A stretch of 64,000 bases of DNA from Clostridia bacterium (GCA_003249225.1 QKJQ01000016.1:62001-126000), one strand, 5' to 3'; counted from the first letter of the stretch, positions 1-9,444 are shown. Notes: a model not told the origin generated them from the letters alone. Program-made: numbers and translations.

Positions 1-2
1 TC

Positions 3-593
3 AATGGCGGATACGTACATGCACTGCTGGCAGGCAATGCACTTGCTACACATGATCTGGAGGGTGCTTATAAAAAGACTGCATTGGGACAGAACATCTA
101 TACACAGGAAGCACAGAGTCTTGGACATTACAATCACATTGATACCATTAATAAAGTCAGGGAATATGGATCCATAGCGGAGTTCATAAAAGGAGAGCAT
201 ATAGACAATGGTATTATCTTTAACTGTGTGAAGAACAAGGTACCTTTTGTTCTTGCCGGTTCCATACGTGACGATGGACCACTTCCGGAAGTGTATGCAG
301 ATGTATATGAAGCACAGGCAGCGATGCGTGAACAGGTAAGTCAGGCCACTACGGTTATATGCCTTGCAACAACACTTCATACCATTGCAACAGGAAATAT
401 GACACCTGCGTTTCGTGTTCTTCCTGATGGAACGGTCAGACCGGTTTATTTTTATGTAGTCGATATCTCGGAGTTTGCAGTAAACAAACTAAGTGATCGT
501 GGAAGTATTTCAGCGACTGGAATTGTAACAAATGTACAGGACTTTATCGTAAATGTAGCGAAAGCACTGTCATTAACGAAACGAAGAGATTAA
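3..593 (+). CDS. LOR/SDH-type (TIGR00300) arginine/ornithine enzyme, 3' part
   Basis: The frame is open from base 3, so this is the C-terminal ~196 residues of a gene that begins before the window. It opens with NGGYVHALLAGNALATHDLE and continues through GSIRDDGPLPEVYADVYEAQ and ATTLHTIATGNMTPAF, which I recognise as the conserved C-terminal block of the TIGR00300 'LOR/SDH' family. In cyanobacterial ArgZ/AgrE and archaeal relatives this block is associated with ornithine cyclodeaminase-type chemistry (ornithine to proline plus ammonia). An arginine/ornithine role would fit the agmatine genes near 32 kb, but that link is inference. An internal TTG at 84 can be read as a start, but homology clearly extends upstream of it. 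Confidence 0.8.
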   Translation, partial: NGGYVHALLAGNALATHDLEGAYKKTALGQNIYTQEAQSLGHYNHIDTINKVREYGSIAEFIKGEHIDNGIIFNCVKNKVPFVLAGSIRDDGPLPEVYADVYEAQAAMREQVSQATTVICLATTLHTIATGNMTPAFRVLPDGTVRPVYFYVVDISEFAVNKLSDRGSISATGIVTNVQDFIVNVAKALSLTKRRD

Positions 594-627
594 AAAAGTT
601 TAATGATTATGTCACATGTTATTCACG

Positions 628-664
628 CCTCCATTGTATGATGAGTCTATCAAAACGATGGAGG
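628..664 (+). promoter_or_regulatory. Stem pairing with the Shine-Dalgarno of the next gene
   Basis: CCTCCAT (628-634) is an exact complement of ATGGAGG (658-664), which contains the ribosome-binding site of the gene starting at 672. Folding would hide that site. The loop is 23 nt, so stability is modest and any regulatory role is inference. Confidence 0.35.
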
Positions 665-671
665 TTATTTT

Positions 672-1796
672 ATGGGAAATACAAACGTCGCACTGATACC
701 GGCGTATGAACCGGCAGAAGAGCTGCTTACACTTGTGAAAGAGTTAAAAGCCAAACAGCTTTCTATTTTGGTCGTAAACGATGGCAGTCCCATTGAATAT
801 GACGACCTGTTCGAAAAAGTTAAAGAATATGCTGAAGTGGTTTCTTATAGAGAAAATCAGGGAAAAGGAAATGCATTAAAAACGGGTCTTACCTATATTA
901 AAGAGAATTTGAAAGAAACAGAGCTGATCGTTACACTTGATGCAGACGGACAACATACTGTAAAAGACACCTTAAATGTGCTCAAGCAGGCAAATAAAAA
1001 TAAAAATTCACTGACACTTGGCTGTCGTTCCTTTGGTGAGAATACACCAGCCAGAAGTATGTTCGGCAATTCCGTTACCAGGTGGATCTACCGAATGTTT
1101 ACCGGTATCAGGGTCACTGACACCCAGACCGGCCTGCGGGCTTTTCCGGCAGGTCTGATTGATTATATGCTGAAGGTTCCGGGAGAGCGATTTGAATATG
1201 AAATGAATGTACTGCTGGATTGTCCAAAGAATAAGATACCAATTTGTGAGGTGCCTATCGAAACAATTTATTTTGATAAGAATGAACATTCACACTTTCG
1301 AACCTTTGCAGATTCATTTCTTGTCTACAAACCAATACTGCTTTTTGCTTTATCCTCCTTTTGTGGATTTATAATAGACTATACCTTATTCAATGCTTTT
1401 TACTTTGTGTTTGGTCTGTTCGCAGCAGCGTTCGCAGTTCCGGTATCCAATGTTCTGGCACGGCTGATCAGCGGAACAACAAATTACTTTATGAATAAAA
1501 AATTGATTTTTAAATACCCTGGCGGAATAAAGAAGACAGCCTCCCAGTATTTTATACTGGCGCTGATCATACTGGCTGGAAATACAGTTTTATTAAGCTT
1601 TCTTGTCGATTCGCTGCAGGTTCCGGCAGCCTATGCAAAGATCTGTACAGAAGTTACATTTTTCGTGCTGAGCTTCCTTGCGCAACGCTTTCTGATATTT
1701 CGAAATAAGCCGCAGGCTGATACAGACATGGGGAAGGAACAAACAGGATATAATATACAAGGTGGAGTGAAAAAAGCGGAGAATAAATTCCGATAA
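672..1796 (+). CDS. GT2 glycosyltransferase with C-terminal GtrA-like membrane domain
   Basis: Predicted membrane-anchored sugar transferase of 374 residues. The N-terminal GT-A fold (about 5-215) has the family 2 layout: VALIPAYEPAEEL nucleotide-binding strand, VVNDGSP, VTLDADGQH with the metal-binding DxD-like motif, and a TGLRAFP block as in dolichyl-phosphate/undecaprenyl-phosphate sugar synthases. The C-terminal part (about 225-345) has four hydrophobic segments typical of GtrA, which helps move polyprenyl-linked sugars across the membrane. The ATG at 672 follows GGAGG with good spacing. The gene is 50 nt upstream of the NAGPA-domain gene and probably shares its transcript, suggesting a cell-wall glycopolymer function. 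The sugar is unknown. Confidence 0.88.
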   Translation: MGNTNVALIPAYEPAEELLTLVKELKAKQLSILVVNDGSPIEYDDLFEKVKEYAEVVSYRENQGKGNALKTGLTYIKENLKETELIVTLDADGQHTVKDTLNVLKQANKNKNSLTLGCRSFGENTPARSMFGNSVTRWIYRMFTGIRVTDTQTGLRAFPAGLIDYMLKVPGERFEYEMNVLLDCPKNKIPICEVPIETIYFDKNEHSHFRTFADSFLVYKPILLFALSSFCGFIIDYTLFNAFYFVFGLFAAAFAVPVSNVLARLISGTTNYFMNKKLIFKYPGGIKKTASQYFILALIILAGNTVLLSFLVDSLQVPAAYAKICTEVTFFVLSFLAQRFLIFRNKPQADTDMGKEQTGYNIQGGVKKAENKFR

Positions 1797-1816
1797 GACA
1801 AAAATAAAGAAGCAAC

Positions 1817-1846
1817 GTGCAAAATAGCGCAGGAATGGAGTCAGAA
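1817..1846 (+). promoter_or_regulatory. Hairpin-SD-AUG leader module, short copy
   Basis: GTGC (1817-1820) pairs with GCGC (1827-1830) around AAAATA. The GCGCA end (1831) is followed by a ribosome site and by ATG exactly 15 nt later. The same arrangement occurs before the genes at 13829, 37583 and 47850. The GTG at 1817 inside the hairpin is in frame with the downstream gene and can mislead start calling. Confidence 0.5.
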
Positions 1847-2923
1847 ATGAATAGAGTAAAGAGTGGAAAGATATGGGCGATTTTTGTTGCTTTCTGTCTG
1901 ACTGGTTTTACAGCTTATGTACTGCTTGATGCATTCGTTATACCAAGATCCTATCAGGTAGTCTATGCGGATACATCAGTTGCTGATGTACAGAATAACA
2001 CCTCAGGGACAGAGACAACGGCATCATCCGGTACAACAGAGTTAATTGCGGCGACAGCAGAGGAAGGTTCAGCTGGCACCAGCGAAAGCACCGTGGATGA
2101 CAGTGCGGATACTTCTGTGGATTCTGCTGCAGACACATCGGCAGAAACAACCGATGAATCAGGTGTTGCAGCATCATCAGACGAAGTTGTTATAACAGAG
2201 AACAGCTACAGTGACGGGAACGTCACAATAACCATAACACAGTATCGTGAATATGATACAGATATCTATGTGGCAGACATTGTAGTATCAGATATTTCTT
2301 ACCTTCAGACTGCTTTTGCTGAAAGCACCTATGGGAAGAATGTTACAGAGACTACCTCTGAGATCGCAGCAGAAGTTGACGCGATTTTAGCAATCAACGG
2401 TGATTTTTACGGAACCAGGAATTATGGTTATGTGATACGAAACGGTGTTCTTTATCGTTCGGACGCTGCAAGTTCTGATCAGGAAGATCTGGTAATATAC
2501 GAAGACGGCACCTTTGATATCATTCAGGAAGGGGATATAACAGCAGAAGAACTTCTTGAAAATGGTGCGGTTCAGGTACTTTCGTTCGGTCCCGGACTGA
2601 TCGAAAATGGAGAGATATCGGTATCACAGACAGAAGAGGTCGGGAAAGCAATGACCAGCAACCCAAGAACAGCAATTGGCATGATCGATCCGCTTCACTA
2701 CGTGATGGTGGTTTCGGATGGCAGGACCAGTGAAAGTGAAGGATTGTCTTTATATGAGCTGGCTACTTTCATGCAGGATGAACTTGGTACGACCATTGCT
2801 TACAATCTGGATGGCGGTGGTTCTTCTACAATGGTATTCAACAATACCGTTATAAACAATCCAACAACGAGCGGAAAGACAATTAAGGAAAGGAGTGTAA
2901 GCGATATTGTATACATATGGTGA
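1847..2923 (+). CDS. Phosphodiester glycosidase (NAGPA-domain) exported protein
   Basis: Exported 358-residue protein. After a short basic start it has one hydrophobic segment (IWAIFVAFCLTGFTAYVLL), a long Ser/Thr/Asp/Glu-rich low-complexity linker (about 45-125), and a C-terminal NAGPA-type domain with AINGDFYG, NPRTAIGM, VVSDGR and YNLDGGGSSTMVF. That domain family includes enzymes that cleave GlcNAc-1-phosphodiester-type linkages; bacterial members are linked to cell-wall glycopolymers or exopolysaccharide. I chose the ATG at 1847 rather than in-frame GTG 1817 because of the hairpin-to-ATG spacing shared with other genes. It follows the GT2-GtrA gene in one operon. Substrate unknown. Confidence 0.82.
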   Translation: MNRVKSGKIWAIFVAFCLTGFTAYVLLDAFVIPRSYQVVYADTSVADVQNNTSGTETTASSGTTELIAATAEEGSAGTSESTVDDSADTSVDSAADTSAETTDESGVAASSDEVVITENSYSDGNVTITITQYREYDTDIYVADIVVSDISYLQTAFAESTYGKNVTETTSEIAAEVDAILAINGDFYGTRNYGYVIRNGVLYRSDAASSDQEDLVIYEDGTFDIIQEGDITAEELLENGAVQVLSFGPGLIENGEISVSQTEEVGKAMTSNPRTAIGMIDPLHYVMVVSDGRTSESEGLSLYELATFMQDELGTTIAYNLDGGGSSTMVFNNTVINNPTTSGKTIKERSVSDIVYIW

Positions 2924-3314
2924 TAAGAACAAAATTAAAAAAAGGCTGATTTTATATATTTCAATTACACTGTTTTGTGGTATATTCAGCGCGATCTATG
3001 AGCATTTCAGCCATGGAGTATATTCCTCTTATATGATTTCTTTGTTTGCTTTTCCTTTGATCGGCGGGGTTCTGCCGCAGATACTTCTGATGACGGGCCG
3101 GATTCCTTATCCATCTGTTATCGTTTCAAGACTTTATCATACCGGCATTGCCACTCTTAGCGTAGGATGCTGTATGACAGGCATTTTTGAAATCTACGGA
3201 TCAGCTTCTGCGCTTACAAAGTATTACTGGTATGCAGGACTTGCTTTACTGCTGGTTTCCGTACTGCTGTATGGAATTTCACTGGCAGGCAGGCGCAGAA
3301 TTTCAAATAGGTAA
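2907..3314 (+). CDS. Small multi-pass membrane protein, unknown
   Basis: A 135-residue protein with about four hydrophobic helices (LILYISITLFCGIFSAIY; MISLFAFPLIGGVLPQILL; IATLSVGCCMTGIFEIY; YAGLALLLVSVLLYGIS) and a basic C-terminus. The only workable start is TTG 2907, which overlaps the end of the NAGPA gene by 17 nt and follows AAGGAAAGGAG, so translation is probably coupled. I do not recognise the family. Its place at the end of the envelope operon suggests an accessory role for the glycosyltransferase or glycosidase, which is inference only. Confidence 0.7.
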   Translation: MYTYGDKNKIKKRLILYISITLFCGIFSAIYEHFSHGVYSSYMISLFAFPLIGGVLPQILLMTGRIPYPSVIVSRLYHTGIATLSVGCCMTGIFEIYGSASALTKYYWYAGLALLLVSVLLYGISLAGRRRISNR

Positions 3315-3331
3315 GAAGAATTAATAATAAA

Positions 3332-3362
3332 GGTCTGATCAAACGATCCGGCCTGTTTTTTT
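3332..3362 (+). terminator. Intrinsic terminator of the envelope operon
   Basis: Stem GGTCTGATC/GATCCGGCC (8 of 9 pairs including one G-U) with an AAAC loop, followed by TG and a T run, 17 nt after the stop codon. Confidence 0.75.
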
Positions 3363-3457
3363 GTTGTATGCAATTTTGATCATATAAAAAAGCTGCAAAT
3401 TGACTTAATTTCCGCACGAAAAAACACATATCGTGAAGAATGTTCCGCAAATACCGA

Positions 3458-3487
3458 TTGACATACCATGTAAATTTGTACTATTCT
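3458..3487 (+). promoter_or_regulatory. Candidate sigma-A promoter for the chemoreceptor
   Basis: TTGACA (3458-3463), 18-nt spacer, TATTCT (3482-3487). It lies in the 256-nt gap after the terminator. The rest of the gap to 3618 is AT-rich leader where I see no other clear element. Confidence 0.45.
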
Positions 3488-3618
3488 ATATGAAAAGGGA
3501 AGATGCACTGAAAAAGTAACGTTATTGTATGGCAAAGTCGAAAAACAAGTTAAAAAAAGAAAAAGAAACGTAAAAATAATGTAAAATCCCTTATTTTATT
3601 TAATACAAAGGAGAAAGT

Positions 3619-5739
3619 ATGGCAGAGAATAAGAATAGTCATCCAGTTGTAAAAAGAAAGAAAATAGCAACAAAGATACTAACCTCCATAATTCTTGTAA
3701 ATGTTGTGGTCGTGCTTTTGTTTGGCGGAATCGTAGGCAGTCTTTTGAAAAGCAATGTAGGTAAATTGTCAGAAGATTATGCATACAGTCAGGTCGAAGC
3801 AAGCGTTAATAAAATTGACGAAAAGTTCAACCTGATCAAAGCAATGGTGGATGAACTTACCGCAGAGATCGCAGTAGAAGTCGATGTGGATAAGGGTATG
3901 CAGGACATCCAGTATTTAAGGGATTTTTGTGATAATTATGAAAGCAAACTCAGAGCAATCGGTCTGAAGACCAACATGACAGACTCTATTTATGTTTATT
4001 TTAATAACGGTTTGTTTGGTGATGTAGCGGACTGCTGGGTATATTCAAAAGACTTTGTCAGACAACCGACGATTGAGCTGGATTATTTTAAGGATTACTA
4101 CGAATGGTATAATGTTCCGATTGATGAAGGCGTTGCGAAATGGACATTTCCTTATGCAGGAACATCCGGCGGATCAATGGGAATCCTGATTACCTCCTAT
4201 GTAGCTCCGATCATAAAAGATGGTCAGGTAATCGGAATGATGGGCATGGACCTGAATCTTGCTGACATAAGTGATACGCTTATGAATATGACACTGTATG
4301 ATACCGGGTATCTGTATATGATCGACCCGGAAGGAAATGTTATCGTACATAAGAACATTCCGTGGACGGATTCAGACGGTGATGGAAATGGAGACACCAC
4401 AGTGAGCATAAATGAGTATGGTGATTTCCAGACCCTTTTGAAGGATATGTCGCAAAAAGACAGTGATATCATAGAATATAAACAGGATAACAATGTATCA
4501 GTAATTTCAGCGTTCGGTCATCTCAGTAACGGCTGGATCATAGCATCAAGCATTCCCAAGTCAGAAGTCAATGCGATTGTAAACTTAATATTATTGATTG
4601 TATTCGGAATCGGCATTGTTGCAGTCCTGTTATCGATTCTTATTGGTGTATTGATCGCCAGGTCAATAAGCAAGCCAATCACAGGGGTTGTGACTGCTGT
4701 AAACAAGATAAGTGAGGGTGATTTTACAGCAAAGGTCGTGACGAATACCAACGATGAGACCAGAACACTGGCGGACGCTGTAAACGAGATGGTAAGCAAT
4801 GTCAGAAACCTGATCGAGAACAGTAAAAAGGCAACCAATCGATTGGTCGATTCTTCAACAACACTTGCTTCCATGGTAGAAGAAACAACAGCGACCATTG
4901 AGCAGGTAGGAAAAACCGTGAATGAGATTTCCAAAGCAACCAATGAAACAGCAGAAGAAGCAGACAGAAGTACTAAAGTTGTTAAAGTAATAGATGAGAA
5001 ATTCTCCAAGATAATTAAGAATGGAAATGATATGTTCCTGACAACACAGGAAGTAAGTGACCGGAAGAAAAATGGACTTGAAGCCATTCGTACATTACGC
5101 AGCGTATCAGAAAAAAGCAGGGTTTCCAACGAAAAGATATCAGAAGCTGTCAGCCAGCTTGATTTGAGAACAAAAGCAATCAATGATATCATTGAAACCA
5201 TCAATTCAATTGCAGAACAGACCAATCTTCTGGCACTAAATGCTTCAATAGAAGCGGCAAGAGCCGGTGAAGCCGGAAAGGGCTTTGCTGTTGTTGCGGA
5301 CGAAATACGAAAACTGGCCGAATCCTCCGGAAAGGCAACCGATCAGATCCGAAACATAATACAGTCAATACAGACCGATACCAGGGAAACCGTAAAGATC
5401 ACCGAAGAAGTCATTACGATATCGAAAAATCAGAATGAAGTGGTTGGAAATGTAGATGATATATTTGGTATGATATTTACAGCAATCGATAAAACAATAC
5501 TCGGAATTGAAGATATCCTGCATGAGCTGGAAGAGACCAATAAAAAGAAAAATGAGATCGTTGAGATATCGACCAATCTATCCGCAGTAGCTGAAGAGAC
5601 CGCGGCCGCAACAGAAGAAGTGAATTCTTCCATGGAAGATCAGATGAAAGCGATAGAAGAAGTTGCAAAAAATGCGGACAGTCTCAGCATGCTTTCCCAT
5701 GAGTTAAGTGAACATATAGAAATCTTTAAAATCGATTAA
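3619..5739 (+). CDS. Methyl-accepting chemotaxis protein with Cache sensor
   Basis: A 706-residue transmembrane chemoreceptor. TM1 is near 20-45, followed by an extracellular dCache-like sensor (about 50-315; [20 protein letters not shown] and [16 protein letters not shown] are typical Cache strands), TM2 near 317-345, a HAMP linker (about 345-400, [20 protein letters not shown]) and a coiled-coil signalling domain. The tip [20 protein letters not shown] is the conserved region that contacts CheA and CheW. Cache domains of this kind often bind amino acids or small carboxylates, but the ligand cannot be read here. Start ATG follows AAAGGAGA. Monocistronic, ended by the inverted repeat at 5772. 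No che genes are in the window. Confidence 0.95.
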   Translation: MAENKNSHPVVKRKKIATKILTSIILVNVVVVLLFGGIVGSLLKSNVGKLSEDYAYSQVEASVNKIDEKFNLIKAMVDELTAEIAVEVDVDKGMQDIQYLRDFCDNYESKLRAIGLKTNMTDSIYVYFNNGLFGDVADCWVYSKDFVRQPTIELDYFKDYYEWYNVPIDEGVAKWTFPYAGTSGGSMGILITSYVAPIIKDGQVIGMMGMDLNLADISDTLMNMTLYDTGYLYMIDPEGNVIVHKNIPWTDSDGDGNGDTTVSINEYGDFQTLLKDMSQKDSDIIEYKQDNNVSVISAFGHLSNGWIIASSIPKSEVNAIVNLILLIVFGIGIVAVLLSILIGVLIARSISKPITGVVTAVNKISEGDFTAKVVTNTNDETRTLADAVNEMVSNVRNLIENSKKATNRLVDSSTTLASMVEETTATIEQVGKTVNEISKATNETAEEADRSTKVVKVIDEKFSKIIKNGNDMFLTTQEVSDRKKNGLEAIRTLRSVSEKSRVSNEKISEAVSQLDLRTKAINDIIETINSIAEQTNLLALNASIEAARAGEAGKGFAVVADEIRKLAESSGKATDQIRNIIQSIQTDTRETVKITEEVITISKNQNEVVGNVDDIFGMIFTAIDKTILGIEDILHELEETNKKKNEIVEISTNLSAVAEETAAATEEVNSSMEDQMKAIEEVAKNADSLSMLSHELSEHIEIFKID

Positions 5740-5771
5740 AATGATTGCCCTCATTTTATAGTGCCTTCACA

Positions 5772-5815
5772 AAAGACTGCTTATATAACGATGTAGTGTT
5801 ATATAGGCAGTCTTT
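5772..5815. terminator. 18-bp inverted repeat downstream of the chemoreceptor
   Basis: Arms 5772-5789 and 5798-5815 are complementary over 18 positions (one C/T difference giving a G-U pair) with an 8-nt loop. Only GTCTG follows rather than a T run, so it may act as a 3' stabiliser as much as a terminator. Confidence 0.6.
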
Positions 5816-5906
5816 GTCTGATGAATTGATTGTGAAATGTATGATTTACAAATGAAATGAACTGGTATATACTAACGGGAAAATGACAGAGAAATGAGGA
5901 AACAAA

Positions 5907-6617
5907 ATGAAACCACTGATTGGAATTATTGCAGCAAATTATCAGGATGACGCATACTATATGGTGCGTTCTACTTATATTAATGAGACAATTATTGCAG
6001 GCGGAACCCCTTTGATCATTCCATTCAATGTTCCGGTCGAAGAAGGAAAGAAAATTTTAGAAAAGCTGGATGGGTTATTGATTCCAGGTGGGATTGATGT
6101 GTCGCCACGGCTGTATGGAGAGGAGCCGATAAAGGAAGTTACAAAGTCCGTTTACCAGCAGGATGTATTTGAGATAGAACTTATACGGGAAGCTTATCGT
6201 CTGAACAAACCGATTCTTGCAATCTGCCGGGGAATACAGGTGCTGAATGTGGCTTTTGGGGGGACACTTTATCAGGATATCCATGCACAAAATGCGGCGA
6301 CGTTTTGTCATTCACAGAATTCACAGGATCCTCAGATGAGAGGAGAAAAGACTCAGACGGTTTCGATCAGTCCGGATAGTGTTCTATACAAAATTTATGG
6401 CACAGAGACTGCTTACGTAAACAGTTTTCATCATCAGGCGGTGAAAGATCTTGCAAAACCGCTGATCGCAACAGCACATTCCATGGATCATATCATAGAA
6501 GCCTGTGAGACGATTGACGGAAGAGTACTTGGTGTTCAATGGCATCCTGAGATGCTGGCACCGTATGATGCTGATTCAAGGAAGTTATTTCATAGTTTTA
6601 TTGAACTATGCTCCTGA
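5907..6617 (+). CDS. Gamma-glutamyl-gamma-aminobutyrate hydrolase-like (peptidase C26)
   Basis: A 236-residue class I glutamine amidotransferase-like hydrolase of the PuuD/C26 family, predicted cytoplasmic. It has the oxyanion block LLIPGGIDVSPRLYGEEP, the nucleophile elbow AICRGIQVLNVAFGGTLYQD with Cys, and the His-Glu end GVQWHPE. The family removes gamma-glutamyl groups, for example from gamma-glutamyl-GABA in putrescine breakdown. The window also holds putrescine-forming agmatine genes, but at 31-33 kb, so a shared pathway is only possible. Length is close to typical. Start ATG follows AAATGAGGAAAC. It stands alone, followed by its own terminator. Confidence 0.88.
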   Translation: MKPLIGIIAANYQDDAYYMVRSTYINETIIAGGTPLIIPFNVPVEEGKKILEKLDGLLIPGGIDVSPRLYGEEPIKEVTKSVYQQDVFEIELIREAYRLNKPILAICRGIQVLNVAFGGTLYQDIHAQNAATFCHSQNSQDPQMRGEKTQTVSISPDSVLYKIYGTETAYVNSFHHQAVKDLAKPLIATAHSMDHIIEACETIDGRVLGVQWHPEMLAPYDADSRKLFHSFIELCS

Positions 6618-6634
6618 TAAAAATTTCTTTTAAT

Positions 6635-6677
6635 GCATACAGAGAATGCAGGGTATTGATTCTTTGTATGCTTTTTT
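6635..6677 (+). terminator. Intrinsic terminator
   Basis: GCATACAGAGA (6635-6645) pairs with TCTTTGTATGC (6661-6671), followed by six T residues, 18 nt after the stop of the amidotransferase gene. Confidence 0.7.
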
Positions 6678-6789
6678 CTCGTCGGAATATGGAAAATCAT
6701 GCTGAAAGGATAATTTATGATTGTTTTTATGATGAACAATGTTATACTTAACAGTATAATTATGTAAACATAAACACGCAGGAGGCATT

Positions 6790-7533
6790 ATGAAACATTT
6801 TTTGAAAGGACTAAAAAACAACTGGCAGGGAACCGCGGTAATTGCTGCAATATGGCTCATACTTGGATGGCTGTATTCGTTTGGGATTCGGGCTGTATTT
6901 TTGATTCCCCTGAATTATCTTACGGGAGCCATCGCAGGCATTGATGGAGGAAATATAATCGGTGCGGGGATAGGAAAAGTAATTCTTATGGTCTTTATCA
7001 ACGGGTTTATTACTACGCTGATCGTTTATAAGGGGACTTTTAAGGAAAAAGTAAAGGAAGCCGGAAAACATTTTGGTAAAGCACTAAGGGATACGGTTCC
7101 TTATTTGGCCAATTTTGCCCGATTCGATTTTAAAAAGACCGGGAGCCGATGGATGAATATAGCCGGGATGGGATTTGGATTAATCGTGTATTCTTTTATA
7201 ACAGGAAACGGTGAGTTCGTGAACAGTTTTGTATGTCTTGTGCTCTTTTTTGCTATTGTGGAAGAGGTGGTTGAAAAGAGGGGGCTGCTTACAGCGGTTC
7301 TGAATTTTCTGCTGTCCAAAATGGGAAAATCAAAAATAAGCAGAGAGCCGGCAGAGTATTTTATCAATGGCTATGGAATCGGAATGCTGTTATCAATTGT
7401 CTTTGCTCTTGTACTGTCAAATTGTATCGTTTCGTATTGCTGCGGAGCGGTTCTCTTTCTGCTGGGTGCTTTGATGTACTGGTGGAAAAGAGTAGAAATC
7501 AAAAAGGAGGCGGCATTATGCGAAGAATCATAA
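6790..7533 (+). CDS. Polytopic membrane protein, unknown
   Basis: A 247-residue protein with a short basic N-terminus and about six hydrophobic stretches (near 18-38, 55-78, 122-137, 141-158, 193-212, 213-232), separated by a basic cytoplasmic-looking stretch (KGTFKEKVKEAGKHFGKAL). I do not recognise the family. The ATG follows GCAGGAGGCATT. Its end overlaps the next gene by 16 nt, so the two are almost certainly co-translated and may work as a pair. Only a general membrane location can be assigned. Confidence 0.75.
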   Translation: MKHFLKGLKNNWQGTAVIAAIWLILGWLYSFGIRAVFLIPLNYLTGAIAGIDGGNIIGAGIGKVILMVFINGFITTLIVYKGTFKEKVKEAGKHFGKALRDTVPYLANFARFDFKKTGSRWMNIAGMGFGLIVYSFITGNGEFVNSFVCLVLFFAIVEEVVEKRGLLTAVLNFLLSKMGKSKISREPAEYFINGYGIGMLLSIVFALVLSNCIVSYCCGAVLFLLGALMYWWKRVEIKKEAALCEES

Positions 7534-8864
7534 GTTCACTTTTTCTTGGAATGCTTTTCATGGTATTTACAATGCCTGCTTATACCGTTTATGCACAAGA
7601 ATCGTATGATGATTATACCATCCTTGGCTGGTATATGGGGAAAGGAACCCTGACGGAAGGTTCTGCTCTGGAAGTTGATGATCCCTGGTGGAATTATACG
7701 TTTGCCAACATTACGCAGGATGGGAAGCCAGTCAGTGCAGAAAGTATGAATGTTTCGGATGCTTATAATTCAACCTTTGAGTTTGATGTTTTGTTAGATG
7801 ATGACTGCATACTTATGAGCGGAATGGTTTCGGATCCAGGGGATACTGAAACGTATGCAACAGTTTACAGCAATAACGGAACAGAACGCAGCGGAACGCT
7901 GATGCTTGAATTAAAATCTCAGAAGCTGCATGTCATCTTCAGACCCGGAGATTTTTACGATCAATGTATGGAGATGCAGTTGTCGGCTGTTTATCAGTAT
8001 ACTTTTATCTATCAGGATTCCAAAGAAATGATTACAGATGAATTTTCTTATACAGAATCTTATTATCCATATTTTCATGAAGATACAGGCGAATACAAAA
8101 CAGTTGATATTTCATCTGAGTTTATGGTCCTGTCCAGTTATGGTGATAGCCGAGATATCACCATTACGCTTTCAGATAATGAATATATAAGTTTTGCAGG
8201 AGTATTAAATTCAATTCCGTTTGCGTTTCAGGATGGTGAATTCTATGGCAGTGTAGAACCGGGAAGCGGCTATACACCGGACTATGAAACAACAGACGAG
8301 TATAGTGAAAACGTTGATGAGACTGAAACGGCTGATCCGGTGGAAGCAAAAGATGGAAGCAATACAGGCAAAGTCGCAGCCGCAGTAACGGCAACAATTC
8401 TGGTTGGTGCAACAGCCGGTGCAGCTGCTGTTGGAAGTGCTGCAGGGAGTGCAGCAACCGGTGGAACAGGAAGTCTGGTCGATGCATTTGAAAAAAAAGC
8501 CGAGGAAGAGAAGCTGTATTATACAATGATTATAAATGGAGGGTGTGAACTGACAAAAGTGGTCTGTGAGAAAGGAAAATCGCTTGTAATTCCAATCAGG
8601 ATTGAAAACGGGGAGAATGAAAAGTGGATATATGTTGGAAAAAGTATCTGTGAAAAGAATCACAACAAGCGAATCCAGACGGAAATAGAACCTACCATGA
8701 ATGGAACAGCTCTTTTAACCCTGCATTTTACCGGGGAAGAAGTTGTAAAAAAAGAAACTGTGCAGTGTATGGTCACTGCATTTCAAGAAAAGAAACTCAG
8801 TAAATTTCTATTTGAGACTTTCGAATTTGAGCTTATTCCGGAGACGGAACCGCAGCAGACTTAA
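7518..8864 (+). CDS. Exported protein with signal peptide, unknown
   Basis: A 448-residue protein. The start is the ATG at 7518, set by the strong AAAAAGGAGG site directly upstream and by a signal peptide (RRIISSLFLGMLFMVF... ending near VYAQE); in-frame codons farther upstream lie inside the previous gene. The first ~270 residues look like an acidic, aromatic-rich extracellular beta domain. Next come an acidic Thr/Glu linker, a Gly/Ala-rich hydrophobic stretch (AAVTATILVGATAGAAAVGS) that could be a membrane anchor, and a ~110-residue C-terminal domain (NGGCELTKVVCEKGKS...). No family recognised. It overlaps the membrane protein gene at 6790 by 16 nt and is probably its partner. Confidence 0.78.
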   Translation: MRRIISSLFLGMLFMVFTMPAYTVYAQESYDDYTILGWYMGKGTLTEGSALEVDDPWWNYTFANITQDGKPVSAESMNVSDAYNSTFEFDVLLDDDCILMSGMVSDPGDTETYATVYSNNGTERSGTLMLELKSQKLHVIFRPGDFYDQCMEMQLSAVYQYTFIYQDSKEMITDEFSYTESYYPYFHEDTGEYKTVDISSEFMVLSSYGDSRDITITLSDNEYISFAGVLNSIPFAFQDGEFYGSVEPGSGYTPDYETTDEYSENVDETETADPVEAKDGSNTGKVAAAVTATILVGATAGAAAVGSAAGSAATGGTGSLVDAFEKKAEEEKLYYTMIINGGCELTKVVCEKGKSLVIPIRIENGENEKWIYVGKSICEKNHNKRIQTEIEPTMNGTALLTLHFTGEEVVKKETVQCMVTAFQEKKLSKFLFETFEFELIPETEPQQT

Positions 8865-8931
8865 AAAGGTTACATGAATAGGGGTAACCTCTGAAAAAAT
8901 GAAAATCAATGTTGTAAGGTGAGGAACTAGA

Positions 8932-9444
8932 ATGTCAGAAATAATAATCAGAAAAGCAGTTATGGAAGATACAGAGGCAATCTGTGGTGTAATGGAAGCA
9001 GTTGAGCAGAGTATCCTAGATAAAAAGGCTTTTGTGGCAGATGGAGAAGAATTCATACGCCGTCATATTGAGGAATGCGGATTTGTTTTATTCGCAGAGA
9101 GAGAAAAGGAAGCAGCTGCTTTTCTCATTGTCCGGTTTCCCGGACTTGAGAAAGACAATCTGGGAAGAGACATCGGGGTAGGTGATGAAGAGCTGCAGAA
9201 AGTAGTCCATATGGAATCCGTTGGTGTTCACCCGGATTTTCGCGGGAACGGTTTACAATACCGGCTTTTATCAGAGGCAGAAAAGTATCTTGATATGTAC
9301 CGGTACTTCATGGCAACCGTATATCCAATGAATACCTACAGTCTGCAGAATTTTCAGAAACTGGGGTATGAGATTATGCTGAAAAAACAAAAGTATACCG
9401 GAATCGAACGGTATGTACTGAGAAAACTCAATCCCATACGGTAA
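8932..9444 (+). CDS. GNAT family N-acetyltransferase
   Basis: A 170-residue acetyl-CoA-dependent acetyltransferase. The core motif A is MESVGVHPDFRGNGLQYRLL, where R-G-N-G binds the pyrophosphate of acetyl-CoA; PMNTYSLQNFQKLGYE is the usual motif B helix with its bulge. The acceptor is unknown. The start ATG follows GTGAGGAAC. A weak AGGTTAC/GTAACCT hairpin (8867-8890) separates it from the upstream gene. The last codons are part of a 20-bp tandem repeat that runs past the stop. Confidence 0.88.
   Translation: MSEIIIRKAVMEDTEAICGVMEAVEQSILDKKAFVADGEEFIRRHIEECGFVLFAEREKEAAAFLIVRFPGLEKDNLGRDIGVGDEELQKVVHMESVGVHPDFRGNGLQYRLLSEAEKYLDMYRYFMATVYPMNTYSLQNFQKLGYEIMLKKQKYTGIERYVLRKLNPIR

Noticed and set aside
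1817-1846. GTG 1817 as start of the NAGPA-domain gene
   Set aside because: It lies in the first arm of the leader hairpin, has no ribosome site, and the ATG at 1847 sits at the same 15-nt distance seen in three other genes.
4518-5225. Long minus-strand open frame (235 codons) inside the first chemoreceptor gene
   Set aside because: Ser/Val/Ile/Leu-rich translation opposite a coiled-coil gene; no ribosome site and no known motif. It is a by-product of codon use in the chemoreceptor.
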